This document shows positions 35,546-42,872 of a DNA stretch of 64,000 nucleotides, in pieces. This stretch comes from Bacteroides zoogleoformans (GTDB lineage: Bacteria; Bacteroidota; Bacteroidia; Bacteroidales; Bacteroidaceae): positions 2,087,001-2,151,000 of the forward strand of contig NZ_CP027231.1 of the NCBI RefSeq assembly GCF_002998435.1, given 5' to 3'. A model generated the notes under the pieces. That model did not search any database. It had not been told where the DNA came from and saw only the letters and a list, made by a program, of their open reading frames with translations. A program made the position numbers and the translations under genes. Positions within the stretch are counted from its first letter, which is position 1. Each line of letters opens with the position of its first letter.

Positions 35546-37438
35546 ATGAGAAAATGGCGTATTGAAGATTCAGAAGAGCTGTACAATATAACAGGTTGGG
35601 GCACTTCGTACTTTGGTATCAATGACAAAGGTCATGTAGTGGTGACACCGCGCAAAGACGGCGTAGCCGTCGATTTGAAAGAACTGGTGGACGAGTTGCA
35701 GCTACGCGACGTGGCGGCGCCCGTGCTGGTTCGTTTTCCCGACATTCTGGACAACCGCATCGAGAAGGTGTCCTGCTGTTTCAAGCAGGCCGCCGATGAA
35801 TATGGGTATAAAGGCGAGAACTTTATTATCTATCCCATTAAGGTGAACCAGATGCGTCCCGTCGTGGAAGAGATGATTACGCACGGCAAGAAGTTCAATC
35901 TGGGATTGGAAGCAGGTTCCAAACCGGAGCTGCATGCCGTAATCGGTGTCAATACCGACCCCGGCTCGTTGGTTGTCTGCAACGGATATAAGGACGAGAG
36001 TTTCATCGAAATGGCACTGCTGGCGCAGAAGATGGGCAAACGCATCTTTCTTGTAGTGGAGAAGCTCAACGAACTGAATCTTATCGCCAAGATGGCGAAG
36101 CAGCTCAAAGTGAGACCTAACATCGGTATTCGCATTAAGTTGGCCTCCAGCGGAAGCGGCAAGTGGGAAGAAAGCGGAGGCGATGCCAGCAAGTTCGGCC
36201 TTACCTCAAGCGAGTTGCTCGAAGCGCTCGACTTTCTGGAGAAGAAAGAAATGAAAGACTGCCTGAAGCTGATACACTTCCACATCGGCAGTCAGATAAC
36301 CAAGATACGCCGCATCAAGAATGCCTTGCGCGAGGCTTCGCAATTCTTTGTGCAGCTCAACAAATCGGGCTTCAACATCGAGTTTGTGGATACCGGCGGA
36401 GGCATGGGGGTGGACTACGACGGCACACGCTCGTCTAACAGCGAAAGCTCCGTCAACTATTCCATTCAGGAGTACGTCAACGACGTGGTGTCCACCTTTG
36501 TCGACGCTGCCGACAAACACGGCTTTCCGCATCCCAACATCATCACCGAAACCGGCCGCAGCCTCACCGCTCACCACTCCGTGCTTATCTTCGAAGTGCT
36601 GGAGACGGCCTCCCTGCCCGAAATGGACGATGATTGGGAACCGGGTGAAGATGCCCACGAACTGGTGAAGGAACTGTATCACATCTGGGACAACCTGAGC
36701 CAGCGCAGTATGCTCGAACCTTGGCACGATGCGCAACAGATTCGCGAAGAGGCCCTCGACCTCTTCAGCCACGGCATTGTCGACCTGAACACGCGTGCGC
36801 AGATAGAAAAGCTCTATTGGAGCATCTGCCGCGAAATCAACACCATTGCCGGAAACATGAAGCACGTGCCCGAAGAGTTTCGCAAACTCAACAAGCTGCT
36901 TGCCGACAAATACTTCTGCAACTTCTCACTGTTCCAATCATTGCCCGACTCTTGGGCCATCGACCAGATGTTCCCCATCATGCCCATCCAACGGCTGGAC
37001 GAACGTCCCGACCGCGAAGCCACCTTGCAGGACATGACTTGCGATTCGGACGGTAAGATTGCCAACTTCGTCACTTCGCGTTCCGATACCACCACGCTGC
37101 CTTTGCACTCGCTCCGCGACAAGGAAAACTACTATCTGGCCGTGTTCCTCGTAGGAGCCTATCAGGAGATTCTGGGCGATATGCACAACCTCTTCGGCGA
37201 TACGAACGCCGTACACGTGTCTGTCAACTCCAAGGGCTACACCATCGACCAGCTGATTGACGGCGAAACCGTGGCCGAAGTGCTGGACTACGTGCAATAT
37301 AACCCCAAGAAACTGGTGCGCACACTGGAAACGTGGGTTACGCAGTCCGTCAAGGAAGGCCGCATCTCGGTAGAGGAGGGCAAGGAATTCTTGTCCAACT
37401 ACCGCTCCGGACTATACGGATACACGTATTTGGAATAG
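35546..37438 (+). CDS. speA: Biosynthetic arginine decarboxylase
   Basis: Protein of 630 aa of the fold III PLP decarboxylases. FIIYPIKVNQMRPVVEEM carries the PLP lysine (near residue 97), KLIHFHIGSQI and VDTGGGMGVDYDGT are the conserved phosphate-binding and Gly-rich segments. Converts arginine to agmatine, the first step toward putrescine and spermidine. Length matches the bacterial SpeA family (about 630-660 aa). Followed after 248 bp by argB on the same strand, so arginine supply and use are adjacent. Confidence 0.95.
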   Translation: MRKWRIEDSEELYNITGWGTSYFGINDKGHVVVTPRKDGVAVDLKELVDELQLRDVAAPVLVRFPDILDNRIEKVSCCFKQAADEYGYKGENFIIYPIKVNQMRPVVEEMITHGKKFNLGLEAGSKPELHAVIGVNTDPGSLVVCNGYKDESFIEMALLAQKMGKRIFLVVEKLNELNLIAKMAKQLKVRPNIGIRIKLASSGSGKWEESGGDASKFGLTSSELLEALDFLEKKEMKDCLKLIHFHIGSQITKIRRIKNALREASQFFVQLNKSGFNIEFVDTGGGMGVDYDGTRSSNSESSVNYSIQEYVNDVVSTFVDAADKHGFPHPNIITETGRSLTAHHSVLIFEVLETASLPEMDDDWEPGEDAHELVKELYHIWDNLSQRSMLEPWHDAQQIREEALDLFSHGIVDLNTRAQIEKLYWSICREINTIAGNMKHVPEEFRKLNKLLADKYFCNFSLFQSLPDSWAIDQMFPIMPIQRLDERPDREATLQDMTCDSDGKIANFVTSRSDTTTLPLHSLRDKENYYLAVFLVGAYQEILGDMHNLFGDTNAVHVSVNSKGYTIDQLIDGETVAEVLDYVQYNPKKLVRTLETWVTQSVKEGRISVEEGKEFLSNYRSGLYGYTYLE

Positions 37439-37441
37439 AAC

Positions 37442-37552
37442 GGTTAGCGTATGGTGGTTAGCGGTTAGTTGGGCGGGGTGTATCTGCAAAGCGAACCAGC
37501 CTCCAAAGAATACCTTCACTTACCAATCCTAACCCCTAATCGTTAATCGCTG
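37442..37552. repeat. GGTTAGCG-rich inverted repeat between speA and argB
   Basis: GGTTAGCG occurs at 37442 and 37456 (the latter as GGTTAGCGGTTAG). An approximately complementary arm, CTAACCCCTAATCG then TTAATCGC, lies at 37529-37550. It could fold after speA, as terminator or intergenic repeat; pairing is imperfect. Confidence 0.45.
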
Positions 37553-37686
37553 ATGCATACGGTTTTTTTCTTCAAGAAACCGGAGTGTATACACCTTAAT
37601 TATATATGAGAACTGATTATCCGCATCGTGTCTGCGACTGTCTGCCGGAAGCCGGCACAAGGACATCTTGCGGATAATCGAATTAT

Positions 37687-38469
37687 ATGGAAGCAATGAA
37701 AGAGAAACTGACTGTTATCAAGGTAGGCGGCAAAATAGTGGAGGAGGAAGCCACCCTCCGTAAGTTGTTGGATGATTTTGCGGCTATCGGGGGGCATAAG
37801 CTATTGGTGCACGGAGGCGGACGTTCGGCCACCAAGCTGGCTGAAAGTCTGGGTATCGAAAGCCGTATGGTGAACGGCCGCCGCATCACCGATGCCGAAA
37901 CCCTGAAAGTAGTGACGATGGTGTATGGCGGATTGGTGAACAAGAATATCGTGGCCGGTTTGCAGGCACGTGGCGTCAACGCATTGGGACTCACGGGAGC
38001 CGACATGGATGCCATCCGTTCCGTGAAGCGACCGGTGAAAGAGGTGGACTACGGCTTTGTGGGCGATGTGAAGCAAGTCAACGCCGTTTTGCTGGCCGAC
38101 CTTATTTGCAAAGGCATCATCCCGGTGATGGCTCCGCTGACGCACGACGGCGAAGGCAACATGCTGAACACGAATGCCGACACCATTGCCGGAGAAATCG
38201 CCAAAGCCCTTGCTTCGCTGTTCGATGTCACCTTAGTGTTCTGCTTTGAAAAGAAAGGCGTGCTCCGCAATGAGAACGATGATGACAGCGTGATTCCACA
38301 CATAACTCCCGACGAGTTCAAACAATATGTGGCCGAGGGAGTGATTCAAGGCGGCATGATTCCGAAGCTCGAAAATGCTTTCGAGGCAATTACCTCCGGG
38401 GTTTCCGAAGTAATCATCACTTCGGTTGCGGCTATCGGAGAAGAGGGAGGGACGAGGATGGTGCGTTAA
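37687..38469 (+). CDS. argB: Acetylglutamate (or succinylglutamate) kinase
   Basis: Protein of 260 aa with VIKVGGKIVEEE, KLLVHGGGRSATKLAE and NADTIAGEIAKAL, the signature blocks of ArgB. Phosphorylates the N-acylated glutamate in arginine synthesis. Bacteroides fragilis is known to use N-succinyl rather than N-acetyl intermediates at the transcarbamylase step, so this kinase may act on N-succinylglutamate; the sequence alone does not decide. Start at 37687 or, three codons on, 37696. Confidence 0.93.
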   Translation: MEAMKEKLTVIKVGGKIVEEEATLRKLLDDFAAIGGHKLLVHGGGRSATKLAESLGIESRMVNGRRITDAETLKVVTMVYGGLVNKNIVAGLQARGVNALGLTGADMDAIRSVKRPVKEVDYGFVGDVKQVNAVLLADLICKGIIPVMAPLTHDGEGNMLNTNADTIAGEIAKALASLFDVTLVFCFEKKGVLRNENDDDSVIPHITPDEFKQYVAEGVIQGGMIPKLENAFEAITSGVSEVIITSVAAIGEEGGTRMVR

Positions 38470-38470
38470 T

Positions 38471-38504
38471 GTACTTTCTTTTGGGCAAGCAAAAGAAAAA
38501 GTAC
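38471..38504 (+). terminator. Hairpin directly after argB
   Basis: GTACTTTCTTTTG (38471-38483) pairs with CAAAAGAAAAAGTAC (38490-38504) around a 6-nt loop, starting 1 bp past the argB stop codon. The A/T-rich stem suits transcription termination or mRNA 3' end protection. Confidence 0.6.
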
Positions 38505-38571
38505 ATCAGAAGCAAAAAAAAATAGTATTTGCCTGTAACTTTCTGGATACTTAACCGTCAACTTATTAGAG

Positions 38572-39081
38572 ATGCAAGAACTCAGCTTTCGTAATGATAT
38601 TCTTCCGCTGAAAGACAAACTCTTCCGGCTGGCTCTGCGAATCACGTTCGATAGGGCAGAAGCAGAGGATATTGTGCAAGAAACGCTGATAAGGGTTTGG
38701 AACAAGCGTGATGAATGGGCGCAGTTCGGTTCGGTCGAGGCTTACTGCCTGACAGTGGCAAAGAATCTGGCGATAGACCGGAGCGAGCGAAAGGATGCCC
38801 ACACCGTGGAATTCACCCCTGACATGGAGCAGCTCGCCGATGCATCGAACCCTTACGACAAGCTGGTGAATAAAGAACGGATGGCATTGATACACCGGTT
38901 GATGAACGAGCTTCCCGAAAAACAACGGCTGATTATGCAGCTCAGGGATGTCGAAGGCAAGAGTTATAAAGAAATAGCGGTTGTCCTGAACTTGACCGAG
39001 GAGCAGGTAAAAGTGAACCTCTTCAGGGCACGGCAAAAAGTAAAACAAAAGTTTATAGATACAGAAGGTTATGGACTCTAA
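38572..39081 (+). CDS. ECF RNA polymerase sigma factor
   Basis: Protein of 169 aa with region 2 (LFRLALRITFDRAEAEDIVQ, ETLIRVWNKRDEW) and region 4 (LPEKQRLIMQLRDVEGKSYK, EIAVVLNLTEEQVKVNLF). Its stop overlaps the next gene by 11 bp, giving a sigma/anti-sigma pair. Unlike the sigma factor at 17503-18138 it has no FecR or SusC nearby, so it probably senses a different signal. Confidence 0.92.
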   Translation: MQELSFRNDILPLKDKLFRLALRITFDRAEAEDIVQETLIRVWNKRDEWAQFGSVEAYCLTVAKNLAIDRSERKDAHTVEFTPDMEQLADASNPYDKLVNKERMALIHRLMNELPEKQRLIMQLRDVEGKSYKEIAVVLNLTEEQVKVNLFRARQKVKQKFIDTEGYGL

Positions 39082-39553
39082 ATATATAGAACAACTCTTG
39101 AAGCGCTACTGGCAGTGCGAAACCTCCCTCGAAGAGGAAGCGCAACTGCGCGCTTTCTTCAGCGGAAGCGATGTTCCCGCACATCTGCTTCGATATAAAG
39201 AATTGTTCGTATACGAGCAACTTCAGCAGGAGGTGCACTTGGGCGAAGATTTCGATGCGCGGGTATTGGCCGAAATAGAAGTCCCGGTAGTCAAAGCAAA
39301 GCGTTTGACGCTGGCGGCACGCTTCATACCCTTGTTCAAGGCTGCTGCGGTAGTGGCGGCGATTCTTTCACTGGGCAATGTGATGCAACATTCATTCTTT
39401 TCCGATGTGAAGGAAGTGGCCTCGGCTGATACCATAGGTAAACAGATTTCCGCTCCCTCGGTGGCTCTTTCCGGAGAGACGACCGTTGCTAAGGAAAGTC
39501 AGGTGATAGACAGCCTGCGCCTTGTGGATAAGGAGAAGGAAATCAAAGAGTAG
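39071..39553 (+). CDS. Probable anti-sigma factor with one membrane helix
   Basis: Protein of 160 aa: N-terminal cytoplasmic part with YIEQLLKRYWQCETSLEEEA resembling the short zinc-less anti-sigma N-domain of Bacteroidetes, one hydrophobic helix at about 80-105 (FIPLFKAAAVVAAILSLGNV) and a ~55-residue exported tail. It begins inside the sigma gene (11-bp overlap), which is the strongest evidence for the role. No catalytic or FecR motif is seen. Confidence 0.7.
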   Translation: MDSKYIEQLLKRYWQCETSLEEEAQLRAFFSGSDVPAHLLRYKELFVYEQLQQEVHLGEDFDARVLAEIEVPVVKAKRLTLAARFIPLFKAAAVVAAILSLGNVMQHSFFSDVKEVASADTIGKQISAPSVALSGETTVAKESQVIDSLRLVDKEKEIKE

Positions 39554-39691
39554 ATATTTTTCTTTGCAATTATAAAATAATATTTTCATTTGCTTTAAAC
39601 ATAATATAGTTAGTGTGCTTTATTAAAACAAGTTGAGGCTGTGAAGTTTCAATTCTCTCAAAACATTTATAGTAACTAACTAAGATAGACG

Positions 39692-39722
39692 GGATACCGC
39701 GAGATGCGGTGTCCCTTTTATG
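39692..39722 (+). terminator. Terminator after the sigma/anti-sigma pair
   Basis: Ten-bp GC-rich stem (GGGATACCGC/GCGGTGTCCC, one G-T pair) with a 5-nt loop and a following T-run. Confidence 0.75.
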
Positions 39723-39758
39723 TTTTCATGCACTTCCTCTCCATTGGGATGAAAAAAC

Positions 39759-39784
39759 AAAAGGCTTCCTCACGGAAACCTTTT
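39759..39784. terminator. Second hairpin, symmetric A/T flanks
   Basis: AAAAGGcTTCC and GGAAaCCTTTT form a stem with a TCAC loop. The A-run and T-run let it serve as terminator on either strand. Confidence 0.6.
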
Positions 39785-39938
39785 GCCATTCTCCATATTA
39801 GATGCTGTTTCTTAATATTATAGGTAATTTAAGAGAGATTTTTGTTTAGAAGCCTGTTCCTTTTAAGAGAATGTGTCGCAGAAAAGCCACCTGCACTGCT
39901 ATTATCAGGCGCTGATTTCATGACCGTTATCCTCTTAA

Positions 39939-40802
39939 TCAAAGCTTGTACAATCCTTTTTTCGGGTAGTCCAATTCCGGATTGCCTTTATAGCCTACGC
40001 TTCCACTGCCACTGGTGCGCACTTTCAGGAAGTCGGTGGCATGGCATTTGATGCTGCCCGAACCGGTTACATTGGCGGAAACCCTCTTGGCAACAAAATC
40101 GGATGCGAATAAGTCACCCGAACCAGTCACGCTGTATGCGGCCTCCGGGGTGCTTCCGTTCAGAATGACGGTGCCCGAACCTGCTACGGATACGCCGGCC
40201 GATACAGCCGTCACATTGTTCAGTTTCATGTCGCCTGAGCCGGCAATGGAGGTTTTGAGGTTATTGCAAGTGATGTTGCTGCTGTTGATGTCGCCCGAAC
40301 CGGCGATGGAGATGCTGAGGTCTGTGCAGGAAATGTTATCTCCGCTGATGTTGCCCGAACCTGCCACGGAGATTTTGAGTTCATCTGTTTTCAGTCCGTT
40401 GGCCAGCTCCACATCTCCCGAACCTGCCACGGCAATTCCGTTCAATTTCTCTGCTGAAACGCTAATCTCCAGCTTGCCGTAGGTTACGCTTACATTCTTC
40501 TTAAAACCGATGTGAAGTGTATTGTCCTTCACGTGGATGTCCAGCAGGTCTATGATGTTGTCCGAAGTGTACACTTTCACTTCCGGTTTGCCGGCTTTTT
40601 GCGTATAGCTGACGTCCGGACTGCCGGCTACGCTCAATCTGATGAAGTTGTCCGTTTTGATGACTTTCGTCACATAGTTCTTGCTGGCCTTTATAGTTTT
40701 CCCTTTAAAGAAACCTCTCGAATAGTAACTGTGCTGTTGCGAACAGGCGGTGGTGGAGAAAGCCAAGAAAGCGATTGTAATGATTGTTGTTAAGCTCTTC
40801 AT
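39939..40802 (-). CDS. GIN-domain (DUF2807) lipoprotein
   Basis: Protein of 287 aa from the ATG at 40802, with lipobox FSTTACSQQ. The mature part is a right-handed beta-helix built from repeats ending (V/I)AGSG(D/N): VAGSGDVELANG, VAGSGNISGDN, IAGSGDINSSN, IAGSGDMKLNN, VAGSGTVILNG, VTGSGDLFASD. This is the head GIN domain common in Bacteroidetes, often called putative auto-transporter adhesin. Role unknown; location is the periplasm or outer membrane. Longer frame upstream lacks a signal, so the later ATG is used. Confidence 0.85.
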   Translation of the reverse strand: MKSLTTIITIAFLAFSTTACSQQHSYYSRGFFKGKTIKASKNYVTKVIKTDNFIRLSVAGSPDVSYTQKAGKPEVKVYTSDNIIDLLDIHVKDNTLHIGFKKNVSVTYGKLEISVSAEKLNGIAVAGSGDVELANGLKTDELKISVAGSGNISGDNISCTDLSISIAGSGDINSSNITCNNLKTSIAGSGDMKLNNVTAVSAGVSVAGSGTVILNGSTPEAAYSVTGSGDLFASDFVAKRVSANVTGSGSIKCHATDFLKVRTSGSGSVGYKGNPELDYPKKGLYKL

Positions 40803-41060
40803 TTTCGTTCTTTTTTTGATTTGGTATTCGTCTTTATTTGTTAGACGCAGTACTTTTCGTAAAAGTTGCATGCAGATGCGCTTTTTTTTGAAAGGAACTT
40901 CGTCAGCATACTTGACTCAATTTTCATGCCATAATGTTAATCTGTTGTATATTAGTGTGATATGATTTTAAAGGTGTGTTCGTTATCGGACACCCCGTTC
41001 GCTTTTGGCGGGCGAATACTTGTTTTTCCGGTCAAATCTTCGTTCTTTTGCCTTGTCATT

Positions 41061-41768
41061 ATGGAACATAAGGAACACATATTGGAAGACAAGGAGTTCG
41101 GGCGTATGCTTATTCGCATCAATGCCCGTGCGCGTCGTCTCATCTTTCGGACGAGGGAAGACGGTGTCCACGTCACGGTGCCTCCCGGAACGTCTCTTGC
41201 CGAGGTGAAGAGAGCTTTGGAGGAGCTTCGTCCGCGCTTGAGGGCTGCCGGAGAGAAACAGAACCGCAAGTTGATAGATTTGGATTACCGTATCGATACG
41301 GAGTTCTTTAAGCTGACTTTGGTGGCAGGGCAGAGGGCACGTTTCTTGTCCCGTTCGGAGTTAGGCGAAATGGAGATTATCTGTCCGCCGGATGCGGATT
41401 TCTCGGACAGAAACCTGCAATCTTGGTTGCGCAAGGTGATTGAGGAGGCCCTGCGGCGTAATGCGAAGATTGTTCTTCCTCCCCGTCTGTATATGCTTTC
41501 CGTGAAGCACAACCTGCCTTATAAGAGTGTGAAGATTAACTCCAGCAGCGGGCGTTGGGGCAGTTGTTCCATGCGTGGCAACATCAATCTTTCCTATTAT
41601 TTGGTTCTTCTTCCCAAGCATCTGATAGATTACGTATTGCTTCATGAGTTGGCGCATACCCGCGAAATGAACCACGGCGAACGCTTTTGGGCTTTATTAG
41701 ACAAGCTGACGGAGGGCAGAGCGGAAGCCTTGCGCATGGAATTGAAGCAATATCGCACGGAGTTTTGA
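41061..41768 (+). CDS. YgjP/M48-like metallopeptidase-domain protein (DUF45)
   Basis: Protein of 235 aa starting MEHKEHILEDKEFG. The N-terminal half has RRLIFRTREDGVHVTVPPGT; the C-terminal half has SSSGRWGSCSMRGNINLSYY and YVLLHELAHTREMNHGERFW with the HExxH zinc site plus a third His. This is the layout of YgjP-like (SprT-related) proteins; proteolysis is presumed but the substrate is unknown. The 33 codons upstream of this ATG are not conserved in the family pattern. Confidence 0.88.
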   Translation: MEHKEHILEDKEFGRMLIRINARARRLIFRTREDGVHVTVPPGTSLAEVKRALEELRPRLRAAGEKQNRKLIDLDYRIDTEFFKLTLVAGQRARFLSRSELGEMEIICPPDADFSDRNLQSWLRKVIEEALRRNAKIVLPPRLYMLSVKHNLPYKSVKINSSSGRWGSCSMRGNINLSYYLVLLPKHLIDYVLLHELAHTREMNHGERFWALLDKLTEGRAEALRMELKQYRTEF

Positions 41769-41788
41769 GGTGTGCGTGCCTCCGGCTG

Positions 41789-42193
41789 TCAGTCCTGCGT
41801 CTGCGACAGTTGTTTCACCTCTCCGTTCTCTTTTTCGAACCGGTAGTTGCCTCCCTTCTCGCTCAATTCAAACAAGAAGAGCCGGTCGGTGAGGTTGTCC
41901 ACAATCATCAGTGCGCTTTGTTCAGCAAAGCGCTTCACTTCCATTTCAAACGGTTCTTCCGTGATTCTCAGCTTTGTCAGCAGGCTGTCGTTGACGAGCA
42001 GGGAGAGCGAGTCACCGGCGAACCCTTTGGTCAGTGTGATGGTGTATGTCTCTGCGAAGCTTCGGTTCTCCTCTTTCTTTTGCTGCAACCTCATACTCAT
42101 GTAAACGAAGATGACGACTACAAAAATCACGGCGAAAGCAAGGATGCCGTTACCTACCATAAACTGCTTGTTGGTGTTCAGACGGTGTGTCAT
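41789..42193 (-). CDS. Small single-pass membrane protein, unknown function
   Basis: Protein of 134 aa with one membrane helix at about 14-34 (NGILAFAVIFVVVIFVYMSM) and a ~95-residue soluble domain containing TLTKGFAGDSLSLLVNDSLL and FELSEKGGNYRFEKE. Hydrophobic-polar alternation suggests a small beta domain exposed to the periplasm. Convergent with the metallopeptidase gene (20 bp apart). I do not recognise a family. Confidence 0.7.
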   Translation of the reverse strand: MTHRLNTNKQFMVGNGILAFAVIFVVVIFVYMSMRLQQKKEENRSFAETYTITLTKGFAGDSLSLLVNDSLLTKLRITEEPFEMEVKRFAEQSALMIVDNLTDRLFLFELSEKGGNYRFEKENGEVKQLSQTQD

Positions 42194-42349
42194 AGTTGGA
42201 GTTTGTTTAGAGAATGCTGCAAATGTAGCGAATAAATTCGGATTGACTGCTTTTCAGTGTATAATAGAATGAGGAAAGGGGAGCGGATGTACCGATTGTT
42301 TATCATGCCCGAAACCTCTTTCTTCGAGAGAAACGGGGATGCGCTCCAT

Positions 42350-42415
42350 CCCTCGCCAGAAACACTTCTGAGAGGGGTTGACCAAAGTATTATATAGATA
42401 CCCTAAGTATAGGAC
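42350..42415. repeat. Partial copy of the type A element
   Basis: CCCTCGCCAGAA (42350-42361) and TTCTGAGAGGGG (42366-42377) form the same hairpin as at 8920-8948. It is followed by GTAT at 42387 and the end module AGATACCCTAAGTATAGGAC (42396-42415), nearly identical to 58984-59005. Core spacing is about 20 bp, so the array seems shortened. Confidence 0.7.
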
Positions 42416-42585
42416 TTAGGTAGCCTCGATACGGAACTGATCCTCTTTCTTCTTTTTCGTCTTCTCTTGCCTCTTTCAAGCGCTCTTTTTTTGGTAATAT
42501 TTTTCGCAGTGAATGCCTTTTCTTTCCGAGAGTGGGAATCTGTACTTTTAAGTAGATTTAATAATGTAATAATTACAATTTGTGC

Positions 42586-42593
42586 TATCTTTG
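42586..42593 (+). promoter_or_regulatory. -7 box for the riboswitch-nrdAB transcript
   Basis: TATCTTTG matches the Bacteroides -7 consensus; transcription would start near 42600, right at the 5' edge of the cobalamin riboswitch. Confidence 0.6.
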
Positions 42594-42599
42594 CCCCAC

Positions 42600-42805
42600 A
42601 ATGGTTTCGGGCGGATTTTCCCGCCGTCCGGATTAAAAGGGAATCGGGTGGAAATCCCGGACAGTCCCGCTGCTGTGAAGCTCCGCCGAAATTTCCGGCA
42701 CAACCTGTTGCCACTGCATTCTTGAAAACAGCGTTTGAGATTGCGGGAAGGCGTTGGAAACGAGGAGTCAGTCAGAAGACCTGCCATTCTCGAAAAGCCG
42801 GTTCC
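42600..42805 (+). promoter_or_regulatory. Cobalamin (B12) riboswitch upstream of nrdA
   Basis: The leader has the conserved series of a cobalamin riboswitch: GGGAATCGGGTGGAAATCCC, GGACAGTCCCGCTGCTGTGA, GCCACTG, GGGAAGGC and a B12 box GTCAGTCAGAAGACCTGCC ending near 42785. In bacteria it usually turns genes off when adenosylcobalamin is present. Here it precedes a B12-independent class I ribonucleotide reductase, so a likely reading is that the cell stops making NrdAB when a B12-dependent reductase can work. Confidence 0.9.
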
Positions 42806-42872
42806 GCTCGTGGGATTAGGGAACGGTGGCAAACTGTGTACGAGTATTTTTATTCAAATCTAAAAACATCAC

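Larger units (their letters stand above)
39554..39938. other. Convergent intergenic region with two hairpins
   Basis: No gene supported. GGGATACCGC (39692-39701) pairs with GCGGTGTCCC (39707-39716) and is followed by TTTTA; AAAAGGCTTCC (39759-39769) pairs with GGAAACCTTTT (39774-39784). They separate the plus-strand sigma operon from the minus-strand GIN-domain gene. Confidence 0.5.
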
